From the NCBI GenBank assembly GCA_025353435.1, contig JANXQR010000419.1, positions 1 to 8,982 on the forward strand: a DNA stretch of 8,982 nt. The letters are read 5' to 3'. A program made the position numbers and the translations under genes. Origin of the DNA: Acidobacteriota bacterium. GTDB taxonomy: Bacteria > Acidobacteriota > Terriglobia > Terriglobales > Acidobacteriaceae. Below are positions 1-7,097 of the stretch, one piece after another (within the stretch, counting starts at the first letter, position 1; every line of letters begins with the position of its first letter). The notes under the pieces are model-generated. The model worked only from the letters and a program-made list of their open reading frames with translations, made no database searches and was not told the origin of the DNA.

Positions 1-250
1 GGGCTGCTGCCGGACGGTGGTCGCACTGGGCCCGGAACTCACGCTATTGAAAACAAAGCACGCGGTCGGGCGAAAGATTGGAGGATGGGGTGCAAGTCAC
101 AAGCATGCGGGCTGCAGCCGGCAAGATTTCGCTTCGGTCCGGCGTCGGGAATAAACAGGGAAAGCTTCGCCAGATAATCAGGGCAGAATTTGCCCGCCGA
201 CTTAAATCAACAAACCCAAATTCAAGCGCCCGGGAATGGCCGGGAATGCG

Positions 251-255
251 AGGAG
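251..255 (+). promoter_or_regulatory. Shine-Dalgarno site deciding a TTG start for the ADOP permease
   Basis: An AGGAG motif lies 6 nt before the TTG at 262 and 21 nt before the in-frame ATG at 277. The spacing favours the TTG. Between positions 1 and 250 I see no convincing gene end, promoter or hairpin. Short open frames run in from the left edge (stops at 152-154 and 175-177), but they encode nothing recognisable. Confidence 0.5.
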
Positions 256-261
256 AGGCTC

Positions 262-2799
262 TTGATCTCGACACTCATGCAGGATGTGCGATTCGCAATG
301 CGGCAGTTGCGCAAGGCGCCGGGGTTTTCGACGACGGCGGTTCTGACGCTGGCTCTGGGGATTGGGGCCAATGCCGCGATCTTTACGTTGGTGAACGCGG
401 TGATGCTGCGGGAATTGCCGGTGAGTGATCCGAAGACGCTGGTGCGCCTGGGGAACCAGAACGACTGCTGCGTGGGTTATGGCTTCAGAGATAACGGTGA
501 GTTCTCCCTGTTTTCGACAAAGAGCTATGAAATGATCCGGAAAAACGTACCGGAGTTCGACGATGTGGCGGCGATCCAGGCAGGGTTCGGCTACCGGCCG
601 ATGGTTGTTCGTCGCGACGGAGGGCAGGATACGGCGCGGTCGGTGATGGGCGAGTTTGTGTCAGGCAACTACTTCCGCACGCTCGGTCTGAGGCCGCACT
701 CCGGAAGGCTGCTGGCGGATGGCGACGACGTGGCCGGGGCGCCAATGACTGCGGTCATGAGCTATGAGGCGTGGAAGAGCAACTTCGGCGGCGATCCCTC
801 CGTGGTGGGCAGCGCATTCCGCGTGAATACCAAGCCGGTGACGGTGATTGGCATTGCGCCGCAGGGGTTTTTCGGGGATCGGCTGTCGAGCACGCCCCCG
901 GATTTTTATCTGCCCATCGAGTCAATGCCGGTGATTGCGAACGTTGCGTATGTCCATGGATCGGACGCGATGTGGCTTTACATGGTGGGCCGGGTGAAGC
1001 CGGGTGTCGACAGGGCGCAGTTGCAGCAAAAGGTGAGTGGGGTGTTTCGGCAGTCAATTGCGGATGCCAGAATTTTCCAGTCAGAGGAGAACAAGAAGCG
1101 GCTGCCGCTGGCGCACATAGTGTTGACGCCGGGCGGCGGCGGCATCCAGGCCATGCAGGAGCAGTACAAGGTGGATTTGCATTTGCTGATGTGGGCTGCG
1201 GGGCTGGTGCTGCTGATTGCGTGCGCCAATATTGCCAACCTGCTGCTGGTGCGGGGAATGACGCGCAAGACGGAGATGAGCGTACGGTCGGCACTGGGCG
1301 CCAGGCGTAGCCGTATTGTTCGACAATTGCTGACGGAGAGTGTTTTGCTGGCCGGCATGGGCGGGGTGGCGGGATTGGCGGTGGCCTATGCGGGAACGCG
1401 GATGCTGCTGGCGCTGGCGTTTCAGGACTCGCCGGAATTGCCGATTCACGCGACGCCTTCGCCGATTGTGTTGGGGTTTGCTTTTGGATTGTCGCTGCTG
1501 ACCGGCGTGCTGTTCGGAGTGGCGCCGGCGTGGATTGCGGCGAAGGTGCAGCCGGCGGATGCGTTGCGGAGCGGGACGCGGTCGACGGCGGGCGGTGCAA
1601 CGCTGCTGCAGCGCGGGCTGGTGGTGGTGCAGGCGGCGCTGTCATTGGTGCTGCTGGTGGGCGCTGGGCTCTTTACCGAGAGCCTGAGCAAGCTGCAGCA
1701 CACGGATCTGAAGCTGGACGCAACGAACCGTTACATTGTGCACATCAATCCGCAGGCAGCGGGATATGGGCAGCGCCAGGTGGGCGATCTGTATCGCACC
1801 ATCGAAGAGCGTTTTCACGCGATTCCGGGGATGGATTTGGTGGGCATCAGCTCCTACACGCCGATGGAGGACGACAACACGAGTTGGAGCGTGGTGGTGC
1901 AGGGGAAGCCTGACCAGCATGTCTCGGCATCGTTCGTGAAGGGCACAGCGGAATATTTCGGTTCGGTAGGAACGAAGGTGGTGATGGGCCGCGGGATCGG
2001 GGTGCAGGACACGGCAAATTCGCCCGCAGTGGCCGTGGTGAATGAGACGTTCGTGAAGAAATTGTTCAAGCCGGGCGAGAACCCGATTGGACAGCATTTT
2101 GGCGGGGGGTCGAAGTCGCCGGCCGACTGGGAGATTGTGGGCGTGGTGGAAGACACGCCCTACGAGAGCGTGCGCTGGAAGGACCACCTGATGTATTTTG
2201 TGCCCATGCTGCAGCGGCCGGCGAGCGACAAGGATCCCATTGAAATGGACGGGATGTTGTTTGCCGGTGCGGTGGTGCTGAAGACGAGCCACCCAATCGA
2301 AGGCATGGAGGAGCTGACGCGGAAGACGCTGTCGGGAATCAACCCGAACCTGAGCGTGGTGAAGTTCCAGACGTTCGATGCGCAGATTCAGGACAACTTT
2401 ACAGAGGATCGAATGCTGCAGCGGCTGACGATGCTGTTTGGCGTGCTGGCGCTGCTGCTGGCGACGCTGGGCATGTATGGAGTGACGGCGTATGGCGTGG
2501 CACGGCGCACGGCGGAGATTGGGATTCGCATGGCGCTGGGCGCGGAGCGGGCAGGAGTGACCATGATGGTGATGCGCGGGACACTGTTGCAGGCCGCGCT
2601 GGGACTGGCGATTGGCGTGCCGACGGCGCTGCTGTGCGTGAAGTTCGTGGTGGCGCAGCTGTATGAAGTGAAGGGCGCGGATGCGATGGTGGTTGGCAGC
2701 GCCGTGGTCACGCTGGCGCTGGCGGCGCTGATTGCGGGCTGGATTCCGGCGCGAAGAGCGGCGTCGATTCAACCGGCGCGGGCGTTGAGGACGGAGTGA
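262..2799 (+). CDS. ADOP-family duplicated orphan ABC permease (MacB/FtsX-like)
   Basis: This is an inner-membrane protein of the MacB/FtsX permease superfamily in the duplicated form called acidobacterial duplicated orphan permease. With the TTG start it has 845 residues. The N-terminus (about residues 6-22, QDVRFAMRQLRKAPGF) is typical of the family and precedes TM1 at about 23-47. A MacB-type periplasmic domain follows (about 50-300). The first FtsX module has TM helices near 308-330, 361-380 and 402-424 and a VRSALGA coupling motif at 341-347. TM5 lies near 453-471, then a second periplasmic domain (about 480-710). The second FtsX module has helices near 721-745, 770-795 and 808-830, an IRMALGA motif at 755-761 and the usual end IPARRAASIQPARALR. 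No ATP-binding gene is adjacent within the window, as is usual for this family. The substrate and any ATPase partner are unknown. The start could instead be ATG 277 (840 residues). Confidence 0.93.
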   Translation: MISTLMQDVRFAMRQLRKAPGFSTTAVLTLALGIGANAAIFTLVNAVMLRELPVSDPKTLVRLGNQNDCCVGYGFRDNGEFSLFSTKSYEMIRKNVPEFDDVAAIQAGFGYRPMVVRRDGGQDTARSVMGEFVSGNYFRTLGLRPHSGRLLADGDDVAGAPMTAVMSYEAWKSNFGGDPSVVGSAFRVNTKPVTVIGIAPQGFFGDRLSSTPPDFYLPIESMPVIANVAYVHGSDAMWLYMVGRVKPGVDRAQLQQKVSGVFRQSIADARIFQSEENKKRLPLAHIVLTPGGGGIQAMQEQYKVDLHLLMWAAGLVLLIACANIANLLLVRGMTRKTEMSVRSALGARRSRIVRQLLTESVLLAGMGGVAGLAVAYAGTRMLLALAFQDSPELPIHATPSPIVLGFAFGLSLLTGVLFGVAPAWIAAKVQPADALRSGTRSTAGGATLLQRGLVVVQAALSLVLLVGAGLFTESLSKLQHTDLKLDATNRYIVHINPQAAGYGQRQVGDLYRTIEERFHAIPGMDLVGISSYTPMEDDNTSWSVVVQGKPDQHVSASFVKGTAEYFGSVGTKVVMGRGIGVQDTANSPAVAVVNETFVKKLFKPGENPIGQHFGGGSKSPADWEIVGVVEDTPYESVRWKDHLMYFVPMLQRPASDKDPIEMDGMLFAGAVVLKTSHPIEGMEELTRKTLSGINPNLSVVKFQTFDAQIQDNFTEDRMLQRLTMLFGVLALLLATLGMYGVTAYGVARRTAEIGIRMALGAERAGVTMMVMRGTLLQAALGLAIGVPTALLCVKFVVAQLYEVKGADAMVVGSAVVTLALAALIAGWIPARRAASIQPARALRTE

Positions 2800-2858
2800 G
2801 GGCGCTAGGTGGCGGGCGAGCGCTGAATCGCGTAATTGAAATCTATTTGGCAGGGAAT

Positions 2859-2887
2859 AAGTCGTCCGAGAAATCGGACGACTTTTT
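2859..2887 (+). terminator. Rho-independent terminator of the ADOP gene
   Basis: A perfect 11-bp stem (AAGTCGTCCGA at 2859-2869 pairing with TCGGACGACTT at 2874-2884) closes a GAAA tetraloop. Five T residues on the 3' side (2883-2887, overlapping the stem end) are followed by CTT. It lies 60 nt after the permease stop and separates this gene from purA. Confidence 0.93.
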
Positions 2888-3038
2888 CTTGGAGGCAATG
2901 AGTGTGCTGAGGGCGAAGGGGCGGAGAGCGGGATGGGTCGGTACAGTCATTGGAGGTAGAGGAAGGGTTTATCATCGCAAAGGGTGTGGCCGGGGTTGGC
3001 CGCGTCGTGCTTCGCGGCGGTGCTTGCGATTGCGGCTA

Positions 3039-3074
3039 GGATCTGCAGATCCTTCGACTGCGCTCAGGATGACA
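3039..3074. repeat. Palindromic dispersed-repeat motif upstream of purA
   Basis: A perfect 14-nt palindrome, GGATCTGCAGATCC (3039-3052), runs into ATCCTTCGACTGCGCTCAGG and ends GATGACA. ATCCT at 3049-3053 can also pair with AGGAT at 3066-3070. The CTTCGACTGCGCTCAGGATGAC type of sequence is, from memory, a common extragenic repeat in Acidobacteria and other environmental bacteria. Only one copy is in this window, so its dispersed nature is prior knowledge and not seen here. It lies in the purA 5' region, 60 nt before the start codon. Confidence 0.55.
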
Positions 3075-3133
3075 ACTCCTAAATACATACCCGGACAGAT
3101 TTACGAACAACTTTTTTGGGAAATGGACTTTTG

Positions 3134-4462
3134 ATGCGAGCGAAGACCGCGGTGGTGCTGGGCGCCCAGTGGGGCGATGAAGGCAAGGGCAAGATTGTGG
3201 ATGTGCTGAGCGAGCGCTTCAGCGCGGTGGCTCGGTACGCCGGCGGACATAATGCCGGCCATACCGTCATCATTCATGGGCAGAAGTTTGTGCTGCAGCT
3301 GATTCCCTGCGGGGTGCTTCGTCCGGGCTGCAAGGGCGTGATTGGCAATGGGGTGGTGCTGGATCCGATTGCTTTTCTAAAAGAGGTTGCCAAGCTGCGC
3401 GATCTGGGCGTGGACGTGGATGGGGCTCTGAAGGTATCGAACCGTGCGCAGGTGATTTTGCCGTATCACCGCATGATTGAGCTGGCGGCGGAGAGCGCGC
3501 CGGGGCGGAAGAAGATTGGGACAACCAGCCGCGGGATTGGGCCGGCGTATGAGGACAAGATGTCGCGGTCGGGGCTGCGGGTTGTGGACCTGCTGCGGCC
3601 GGACCTGCTGAAGACGCACATTGAGGCGGCATGCGCGGAGAAGAACGCGATTGTGAAGGCGTTGTTCGGGACCGGGACCGATCCGCTTGACCCGGCGAAA
3701 ATGTTTGATGAATACGCGGCGGCGGCAGAGCAGGTGCGGCCGTTTGTGGCGGATACGGGGAGGCTGCTGAATTCGATTCTGCGCGAGGGCGGCAGCGTGA
3801 TGTTTGAAGGCGCGCAGGGCACGATGCTGGACATCGACCATGGGACCTATCCGTTTGTGACGTCGTCGAGTGCGACGGCGGGCGGTGCGGCCACGGGGAC
3901 GGGTGTGGGTCCGACGGCGATTGGAACGGTGATCGCTGTGACCAAGGCTTACGTGACACGGGTGGGCGAAGGGCCGTTTCCGACGGAGATTCACGAGGCT
4001 GTGGGTGACCATCTGAGGGCGCGAGGCCACGAATACGGTGCCGTGACAGGGCGGCCGCGGCGGTGCGGGTGGCTGGATATTCCGCTGCTGCGGTACTCGA
4101 ACCAGGTGAATGGCGCGGAGTGGCTGGTGGTCACGAAGATGGACGTGATGGACGAGTTGGAAGAGATTCCGGTTTGCGTGGGTTACGACGTGGACGGCAG
4201 GGTTTCCGACGAGATTCCCGCGGACGTGCAGGGCCTGGAGCGGGTCAAGCCGGTGTACACGACGCTGAAAGGTTGGCGTACATCAACCGAGGGGATCACG
4301 GATTTTGATAAGCTTCCGGCTGCGGCCCGCGAATATTTGCGGTTCCAGGAACGCGAGAGCGGGGCCAAGATCGGGATGGTTTCAACGGGCCCAGATCGCG
4401 ACCAGACGATGCTGCTGCCGGAGTTTGCGGCGGCGCTGGACGCGATGAGCGCCGAGGCCTGA
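3134..4462 (+). CDS. purA: Adenylosuccinate synthetase PurA
   Basis: This cytosolic enzyme of de novo AMP synthesis and purine salvage condenses IMP with aspartate, using GTP, to make adenylosuccinate. From ATG 3134 it has 442 residues, close to the usual length of about 430. The GTP-binding loop GDEGKGK is at 14-20 with the likely catalytic base D15, and the conserved histidine is H43 in NAGHTV. The IMP-site segment GTTSRGIGPAY is at 129-139, EGAQGT at 225-230, and GRPRRCGWLD at 306-315. The C-terminal STGPDRDQT segment is intact. No key residue is missing. TTG codons at 3116 and 3131 are in frame upstream, but the ATG places the N-terminus where the family normally begins (MRAKTAVVLGAQWGDEG). 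It is separated from the upstream permease by a terminator, and the next gene starts 39 nt downstream, so the two are probably co-transcribed. Confidence 0.97.
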   Translation: MRAKTAVVLGAQWGDEGKGKIVDVLSERFSAVARYAGGHNAGHTVIIHGQKFVLQLIPCGVLRPGCKGVIGNGVVLDPIAFLKEVAKLRDLGVDVDGALKVSNRAQVILPYHRMIELAAESAPGRKKIGTTSRGIGPAYEDKMSRSGLRVVDLLRPDLLKTHIEAACAEKNAIVKALFGTGTDPLDPAKMFDEYAAAAEQVRPFVADTGRLLNSILREGGSVMFEGAQGTMLDIDHGTYPFVTSSSATAGGAATGTGVGPTAIGTVIAVTKAYVTRVGEGPFPTEIHEAVGDHLRARGHEYGAVTGRPRRCGWLDIPLLRYSNQVNGAEWLVVTKMDVMDELEEIPVCVGYDVDGRVSDEIPADVQGLERVKPVYTTLKGWRTSTEGITDFDKLPAAAREYLRFQERESGAKIGMVSTGPDRDQTMLLPEFAAALDAMSAEA

Positions 4463-4501
4463 AGAGCAAGTGGCCGCGAACAACGATTGAGGGGTAGTTG
4501 A

Positions 4502-4789
4502 ATGGTCAGTTTTTTGGTTCGGTTGAGGTTTGCGCCGGAGGATCGGCAGGACATAGTGGAGATTTTGCGCGCGCTGACGGTTGCGTCGCGAGAAGAGCCG
4601 GGTTGCGTGACCTACGTTCCGCACCGGGTAGAGAGCGAGCCGGATACGGTGCTGATTTACGAGCAGTATCAGGACGCGGCGGCGGCGGACGCACACCGGG
4701 CGTCGGCACACTTCAAAAAGTACGCGGTGGGCGGACTGTACCAGCGGATGAAGGAACGGTCGCGGGAAGACCTTGTTGCTCTGGTCTAA
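4502..4789 (+). CDS. Antibiotic biosynthesis monooxygenase (ABM) domain protein, YgiN-like
   Basis: This small cytosolic protein of 95 residues has the length and pattern of a single dimeric alpha+beta-barrel ABM domain. Its features are an N-terminal beta strand (VSFLVRLRF), a helix (about 14-30), the hallmark EPGCVTYVPHR at 32-42, a strand with YEQYQD at 53-58, and a helix with the conserved histidines H65 and H70 (DAHRASAHF). Members include quinol monooxygenase YgiN and heme-degrading enzymes, but many have no known substrate, so the reaction here is not assigned. Start choice is supported by GAGGGG at 4489-4494, 7 nt before the ATG. The 39-nt gap after purA suggests one transcript, although no functional link to purine synthesis is evident. 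Confidence 0.87.
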   Translation: MVSFLVRLRFAPEDRQDIVEILRALTVASREEPGCVTYVPHRVESEPDTVLIYEQYQDAAAADAHRASAHFKKYAVGGLYQRMKERSREDLVALV

Positions 4790-4794
4790 GGTGG

Positions 4795-4845
4795 CGCTGG
4801 TTTAAGGGCAGCTTTCATTGCAGCGCGAGGGACGTCAAACCAGCG
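4795..4845 (+). other. Inverted repeat after the ABM gene
   Basis: CGCTGGTTT (4795-4803) is perfectly complementary to AAACCAGCG (4837-4845) across a 33-nt loop, starting 6 nt after the stop codon. No T-run follows, so it is not a classical terminator. It may be a 3'-UTR structure that stabilises the mRNA, or chance. Confidence 0.35.
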
Positions 4846-4873
4846 GACAGGCTGCAGCCGGTGCATGAAGGTG

Positions 4874-4891
4874 GTTCCATTGGAACTTTTT
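4874..4891 (+). terminator. Weak Rho-independent terminator candidate after purA-ABM
   Basis: A short stem, GTTCC (4874-4878) with GGAAC (4882-4886), closes a 3-nt loop and is followed directly by TTTTT (4887-4891). The stem is only 5 bp, so termination would be weak. Its position between the ABM gene and the next promoter is right for an operon end. Confidence 0.45.
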
Positions 4892-4904
4892 CAATAGGCA
4901 ACGG

Positions 4905-4934
4905 TTGACCGCCGGGTTTGGATAGGGCTACCAT
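4905..4934 (+). promoter_or_regulatory. Sigma-70-like promoter of the NTF2-like gene
   Basis: A -35 box TTGACC (4905-4910) and a -10 box TACCAT (4929-4934) are separated by 18 nt. Transcription would begin near 4941, leaving about 5 nt before ATG 4946. There is no Shine-Dalgarno motif in that space, which fits a near-leaderless transcript. Confidence 0.55.
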
Positions 4935-4945
4935 CCGATACGCCT

Positions 4946-5455
4946 ATGCCACTCAAGCGTGCCATGTTTCTGATTCGCCGGATCTGCCAGGCGGTGCTGC
5001 TTATGTCGGTCGCATTGACTGCGGGGGCAGCGCAGCCCAAGCCGGGTATGCCGCGGTCCGAGCGCCACGAGAGCAAGCACGAAATCGACCAACTGGAGCA
5101 GACCTGGCGCGATGCCATTCTGCGCCGCAATGTGCAGGCGATGGATACGCTGCTGGCCGACGATTACATTGCCATCTCTGCCAATGGAACGCTGCAATCG
5201 AAGGTCGACACCCTGAACAATATGAAGACCGGGGTGCTGCACGTAAATTCCATCGATTTTTCTGACCGGAAAGTGCGGTTTTACGGTCAGACGGCGCTGG
5301 TGACGTCGCGTGCCGAGGTGACCGGCAGCGGGGGCGAAGGCGAGCTCCAGGGCAGCTACCGCTACACGCGTGTCTATGTGCGAGACGCGCGGGGTGTGTG
5401 GAAGATCGTCAGCTTTGAGGCGAGTCGCATCCGCGAGCCTGGCGAACATAAATAG
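4946..5455 (+). CDS. Exported NTF2/SnoaL-like (DUF4440-type) protein
   Basis: The protein has 169 residues. A basic N-terminus (K4, R5, R11, R12) and a hydrophobic stretch (about 13-28) ending AGA-AQ look like a Sec signal peptide cleaved near residue 29, so the mature protein should be periplasmic. No lipobox is visible. The mature part has the cone-shaped NTF2-like pattern: a first helix EIDQLEQTWRDAILRRN (46-62), MDTLLADDYIAISANG (66-81) as in DUF4440 proteins, then strands around RKVRFYGQTALVTSRAEV (108-125) and a last strand VWKIVSFEAS (151-160). The fold class serves as a small-ligand binding or isomerase scaffold, and no catalytic assignment is possible. ATG 4964 (MFLIRR) is an alternative start that would also leave a signal peptide. 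It appears to be transcribed alone from the promoter at 4905-4934. Confidence 0.85.
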   Translation: MPLKRAMFLIRRICQAVLLMSVALTAGAAQPKPGMPRSERHESKHEIDQLEQTWRDAILRRNVQAMDTLLADDYIAISANGTLQSKVDTLNNMKTGVLHVNSIDFSDRKVRFYGQTALVTSRAEVTGSGGEGELQGSYRYTRVYVRDARGVWKIVSFEASRIREPGEHK

Positions 5456-5839
5456 AGTGGTGAGTTTTTGTGCCGAGCGAGGTTTGCCGGCGGTGGCGCC
5501 GTTTGGACTCGAGTCACTTTGTGTCGCGAATGTGCCGGGATCAAATGTGCTGAGATCAAGGGTAACCCGGGCAAGTCACCACCCGACGTAATCAATCCTC
5601 TACACCTTCAGTTCATCGACAAGTTACGTGTGATTGTATTGCCCCTGAATTAGCGCTTGCTTATCACATTGCGGGCGCGAAGGGACCCCTATACTTCGAA
5701 TATCCCCCAACACAACCTGGCCGTCTTTCGATCCTTTGTGGAAGAAGCGCGACCTCTTAACGCCTTAGTCACGATCGGGCGATCGCTATGCGGAGATTTC
5801 GTTGATTCGGGAGCGGTCAATCCGGCCAGGTGACAGAGA
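5456..5839. other. 384-bp spacer upstream of the two-TM protein gene
   Basis: No gene, RNA or strong terminator is recognisable here. ACCTGGCCG (5715-5723) is complementary to CGGCCAGGT (5823-5831), but the 99-nt separation makes this weak. A possible promoter is listed separately. Short frames in this stretch have no protein-like character. Confidence 0.5.
5669..5695 (+). promoter_or_regulatory. Possible promoter upstream of the two-TM protein gene
   Basis: TTGCGG (5669-5674) is followed after 15 nt by TATACT (5690-5695), a good -10 box with a short spacer. TTGCCC (5639-5644) with TATCAC (5662-5667) at 17 nt is an alternative. Either would give a 5' UTR of roughly 140-170 nt for the gene at 5840. 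Confidence 0.3.
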
Positions 5840-6193
5840 TTGGTGGACAATGTGACGGATGCGCCGCGACTCCGCTCGATTCGAAGGATGACTCTGCTGT
5901 TTGTATTGCCTGGGTTGATCGGCTTGTTGATTTCAGCGGGTATGTCGACGTGGTACCTGGAGGAATTGCCCAGGGTGCCAGTTCCGGCGGAGATGCGCAT
6001 GACGCCGCGAAGCGTCGAAGGATTTGTGGTTTACGAGACTCCGGAGGAACACAGGACGTTCACTGCCATCGAACACGCGTCAACGGCGTTTTTTGTGGTG
6101 GGGATTGGTCTTGGTCTTGTCTACTTGCGGCGGTGGGGCGTCGCTTACGCCTTAAGCGCGAAGGACGACGAGTACGCGCAGGATGCCCCTTAA
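5840..6193 (+). CDS. Hypothetical two-helix membrane protein
   Basis: I do not recognise this 117-residue protein. It has a basic N-terminus (R10, R12, R15, R16), a first membrane helix at about 17-37 (LLFVLPGLIGLLISAG), a central polar segment of about 43 residues (38-80) and a second helix at about 81-96 (STAFFVVGIGLGLVYL). The following RR favours a cytoplasmic C-terminus, which ends in an acidic tail (KDDEYAQDAP). With both ends cytoplasmic, the central segment would face the periplasm. The TTG at 5840 is chosen because AGGTGA (5828-5833) ends 6 nt before it. GTG 5843, GTG 5852 and ATG 5888 are in-frame alternatives. The gene ends 52 nt before mutM, but mutM seems to have its own -10 box, so co-transcription is possible but not required. 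Confidence 0.6.
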   Translation: MVDNVTDAPRLRSIRRMTLLFVLPGLIGLLISAGMSTWYLEELPRVPVPAEMRMTPRSVEGFVVYETPEEHRTFTAIEHASTAFFVVGIGLGLVYLRRWGVAYALSAKDDEYAQDAP

Positions 6194-6210
6194 CATCATC
6201 CGGGCCAGTT

Positions 6211-6239
6211 TTCTGAAGCGGGTTTCGATTCTCTAGAAT
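6211..6239 (+). promoter_or_regulatory. Candidate leaderless promoter of mutM
   Basis: TAGAAT (6234-6239) occupies positions -12 to -7 relative to the mutM ATG, the placement expected when transcription begins at or next to the start codon. The -35 candidate TTCTGA (6211-6216, 17-nt spacer) is weak. The only Shine-Dalgarno-like bases, AGGG at 6240-6243, sit just 2 nt from the ATG, too close for normal use. Confidence 0.4.
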
Positions 6240-6245
6240 AGGGCC

Positions 6246-7097
6246 ATGCCGGAACTACCTGAGGTGGAGACGATTGCCCGCGGGGTTGATGCGCGGGTGC
6301 GTGGCGACCGCATTGCCGAGGCGTGGTTCGGGTCGCATCGCGAACCGTTCAAGACGCCGGCCGCCCGCCAGGCCAAGGGGCTTGAGGGCAGGGTCATTCT
6401 GGCGGTGCACCGGATCGGAAAACACATTGTGTGCGAGCTCGGGAGCCCTGCGGGCGGCGGCGCTTTGGACGAGAGTGTCAGCAAGGCGAACGCGCAATGG
6501 ATTGTTCATCTTGGGATGACGGGGCGGCTGTTGGTCACCACCCCGGATGCGCCTGTCGCGTCGCATACTCACGCCCGGTTGCGGTTGGAGAGCGGTCGGG
6601 AAGTGCGGTTCGTCGATGCGCGGCGATTCGGGAGATTGGAATACCGCGATCTGAACCAAACGAAGGCGTTTGCGGGGGCAGGCCTGGAGCCGTTGACGGT
6701 GGGGCCGGAGGAATTTGCGGCGCTGTTTCGGGGGCGGAAACTCGCGATCAAGGCTGCGCTGCTGAACCAGGGACTGCTGACCGGCGTGGGGAATATCTAC
6801 GCCGATGAGAGCCTGTTTCGGGCGGAGATCAGGCCGCGCAAGGCGGCGGGACGGCTGACGCGGACGGAGTTGGAACGGCTGCGGGTCGCGCTGGTTGAAG
6901 TGCTGGAGCACGCAATTCGGCTGGGGGGATCGTCGGTCTCAGACTATGTGGATGCGGCCGGGGTGCGGGGATTTTTTCAGCTGGAGCACTGCGTTTATCA
7001 ACGGACCGGCGAGCCGTGCCGCCGGTGTGGAGCGGCGATTCGTAAAGTGATTGTGGGGGGCCGCAGCACGCATTATTGCGCTGTGTGTCAGTGGTGA
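6246..7097 (+). CDS. mutM: Formamidopyrimidine-DNA glycosylase (Fpg/MutM)
   Basis: This bifunctional base-excision repair enzyme removes 8-oxoguanine and FapyG and cleaves the abasic site by beta,delta-elimination. The 283-residue protein is complete. It begins MPELPEVE, with the catalytic N-terminal P2 after Met removal and E3, which distinguishes Fpg from Nei (MPEGPEI). The conserved lysine is K59 in RIGKH, HLGMTGR is at 88-94, and DARRFG at 124-129. The helix-two-turn-helix contains QGLLTGVGNIYADE (175-188). The C-terminal zinc finger is C258-x2-C261-x16-C278-x2-C281, with the finger arginine R273. The protein ends two residues after the last cysteine. The stretch between K59 and HLGMTG is about 15 residues longer than in E. 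coli Fpg, with a Gly/Ser-rich insert near 67-83. A terminator-like hairpin lies about 310 nt downstream. Confidence 0.97.
   Translation: MPELPEVETIARGVDARVRGDRIAEAWFGSHREPFKTPAARQAKGLEGRVILAVHRIGKHIVCELGSPAGGGALDESVSKANAQWIVHLGMTGRLLVTTPDAPVASHTHARLRLESGREVRFVDARRFGRLEYRDLNQTKAFAGAGLEPLTVGPEEFAALFRGRKLAIKAALLNQGLLTGVGNIYADESLFRAEIRPRKAAGRLTRTELERLRVALVEVLEHAIRLGGSSVSDYVDAAGVRGFFQLEHCVYQRTGEPCRRCGAAIRKVIVGGRSTHYCAVCQW

Larger units (their letters stand above)
2800..3133. other. Spacer between ADOP gene and purA
   Basis: This 334-bp spacer holds the ADOP terminator (2859-2887) and a palindromic repeat element (3039-3074). A possible -10 box, TATCAT at 2970-2975, has no good -35 partner, so the purA promoter is not identified. 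An open frame runs through the whole spacer, but it reads straight through the terminator hairpin and the repeat, so I do not consider it coding. Confidence 0.6.

Noticed and set aside
110..120. GGCTGCAGCCG, repeated at 4850-4860
   Set aside because: An 11-nt GC-rich palindrome occurring twice in 9 kb is not convincing as a repeat family, and the flanks differ.
78..428. Plus-strand frame of 116 codons at the left edge
   Set aside because: Most of it overlaps the ADOP N-terminus in another frame, and the part before 262 shows no protein-like pattern.
1642..2898. Long minus-strand frame of 418 codons opposite the permease
   Set aside because: It is a shadow of a GC-rich coding sequence. Its composition (His/Arg/Gln-rich) is unlike a folded protein, and the plus strand is clearly the ADOP gene.
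2796..3134. Open frame of 112 codons spanning the ADOP-purA spacer
   Set aside because: It reads through the intrinsic terminator hairpin and the palindromic repeat. The peptide from the repeat (DPSTALRMT-like) is typical of translated non-coding repeats.
3270..4030. Long minus-strand frames opposite purA
   Set aside because: They overlap a fully conserved purA and have Pro/Ser/Arg-rich low-complexity composition caused by codon bias on the other strand.
5715..5831. 9-bp inverted repeat ACCTGGCCG / CGGCCAGGT
   Set aside because: The arms are 99 nt apart and there is no supporting internal structure, so this is probably chance.
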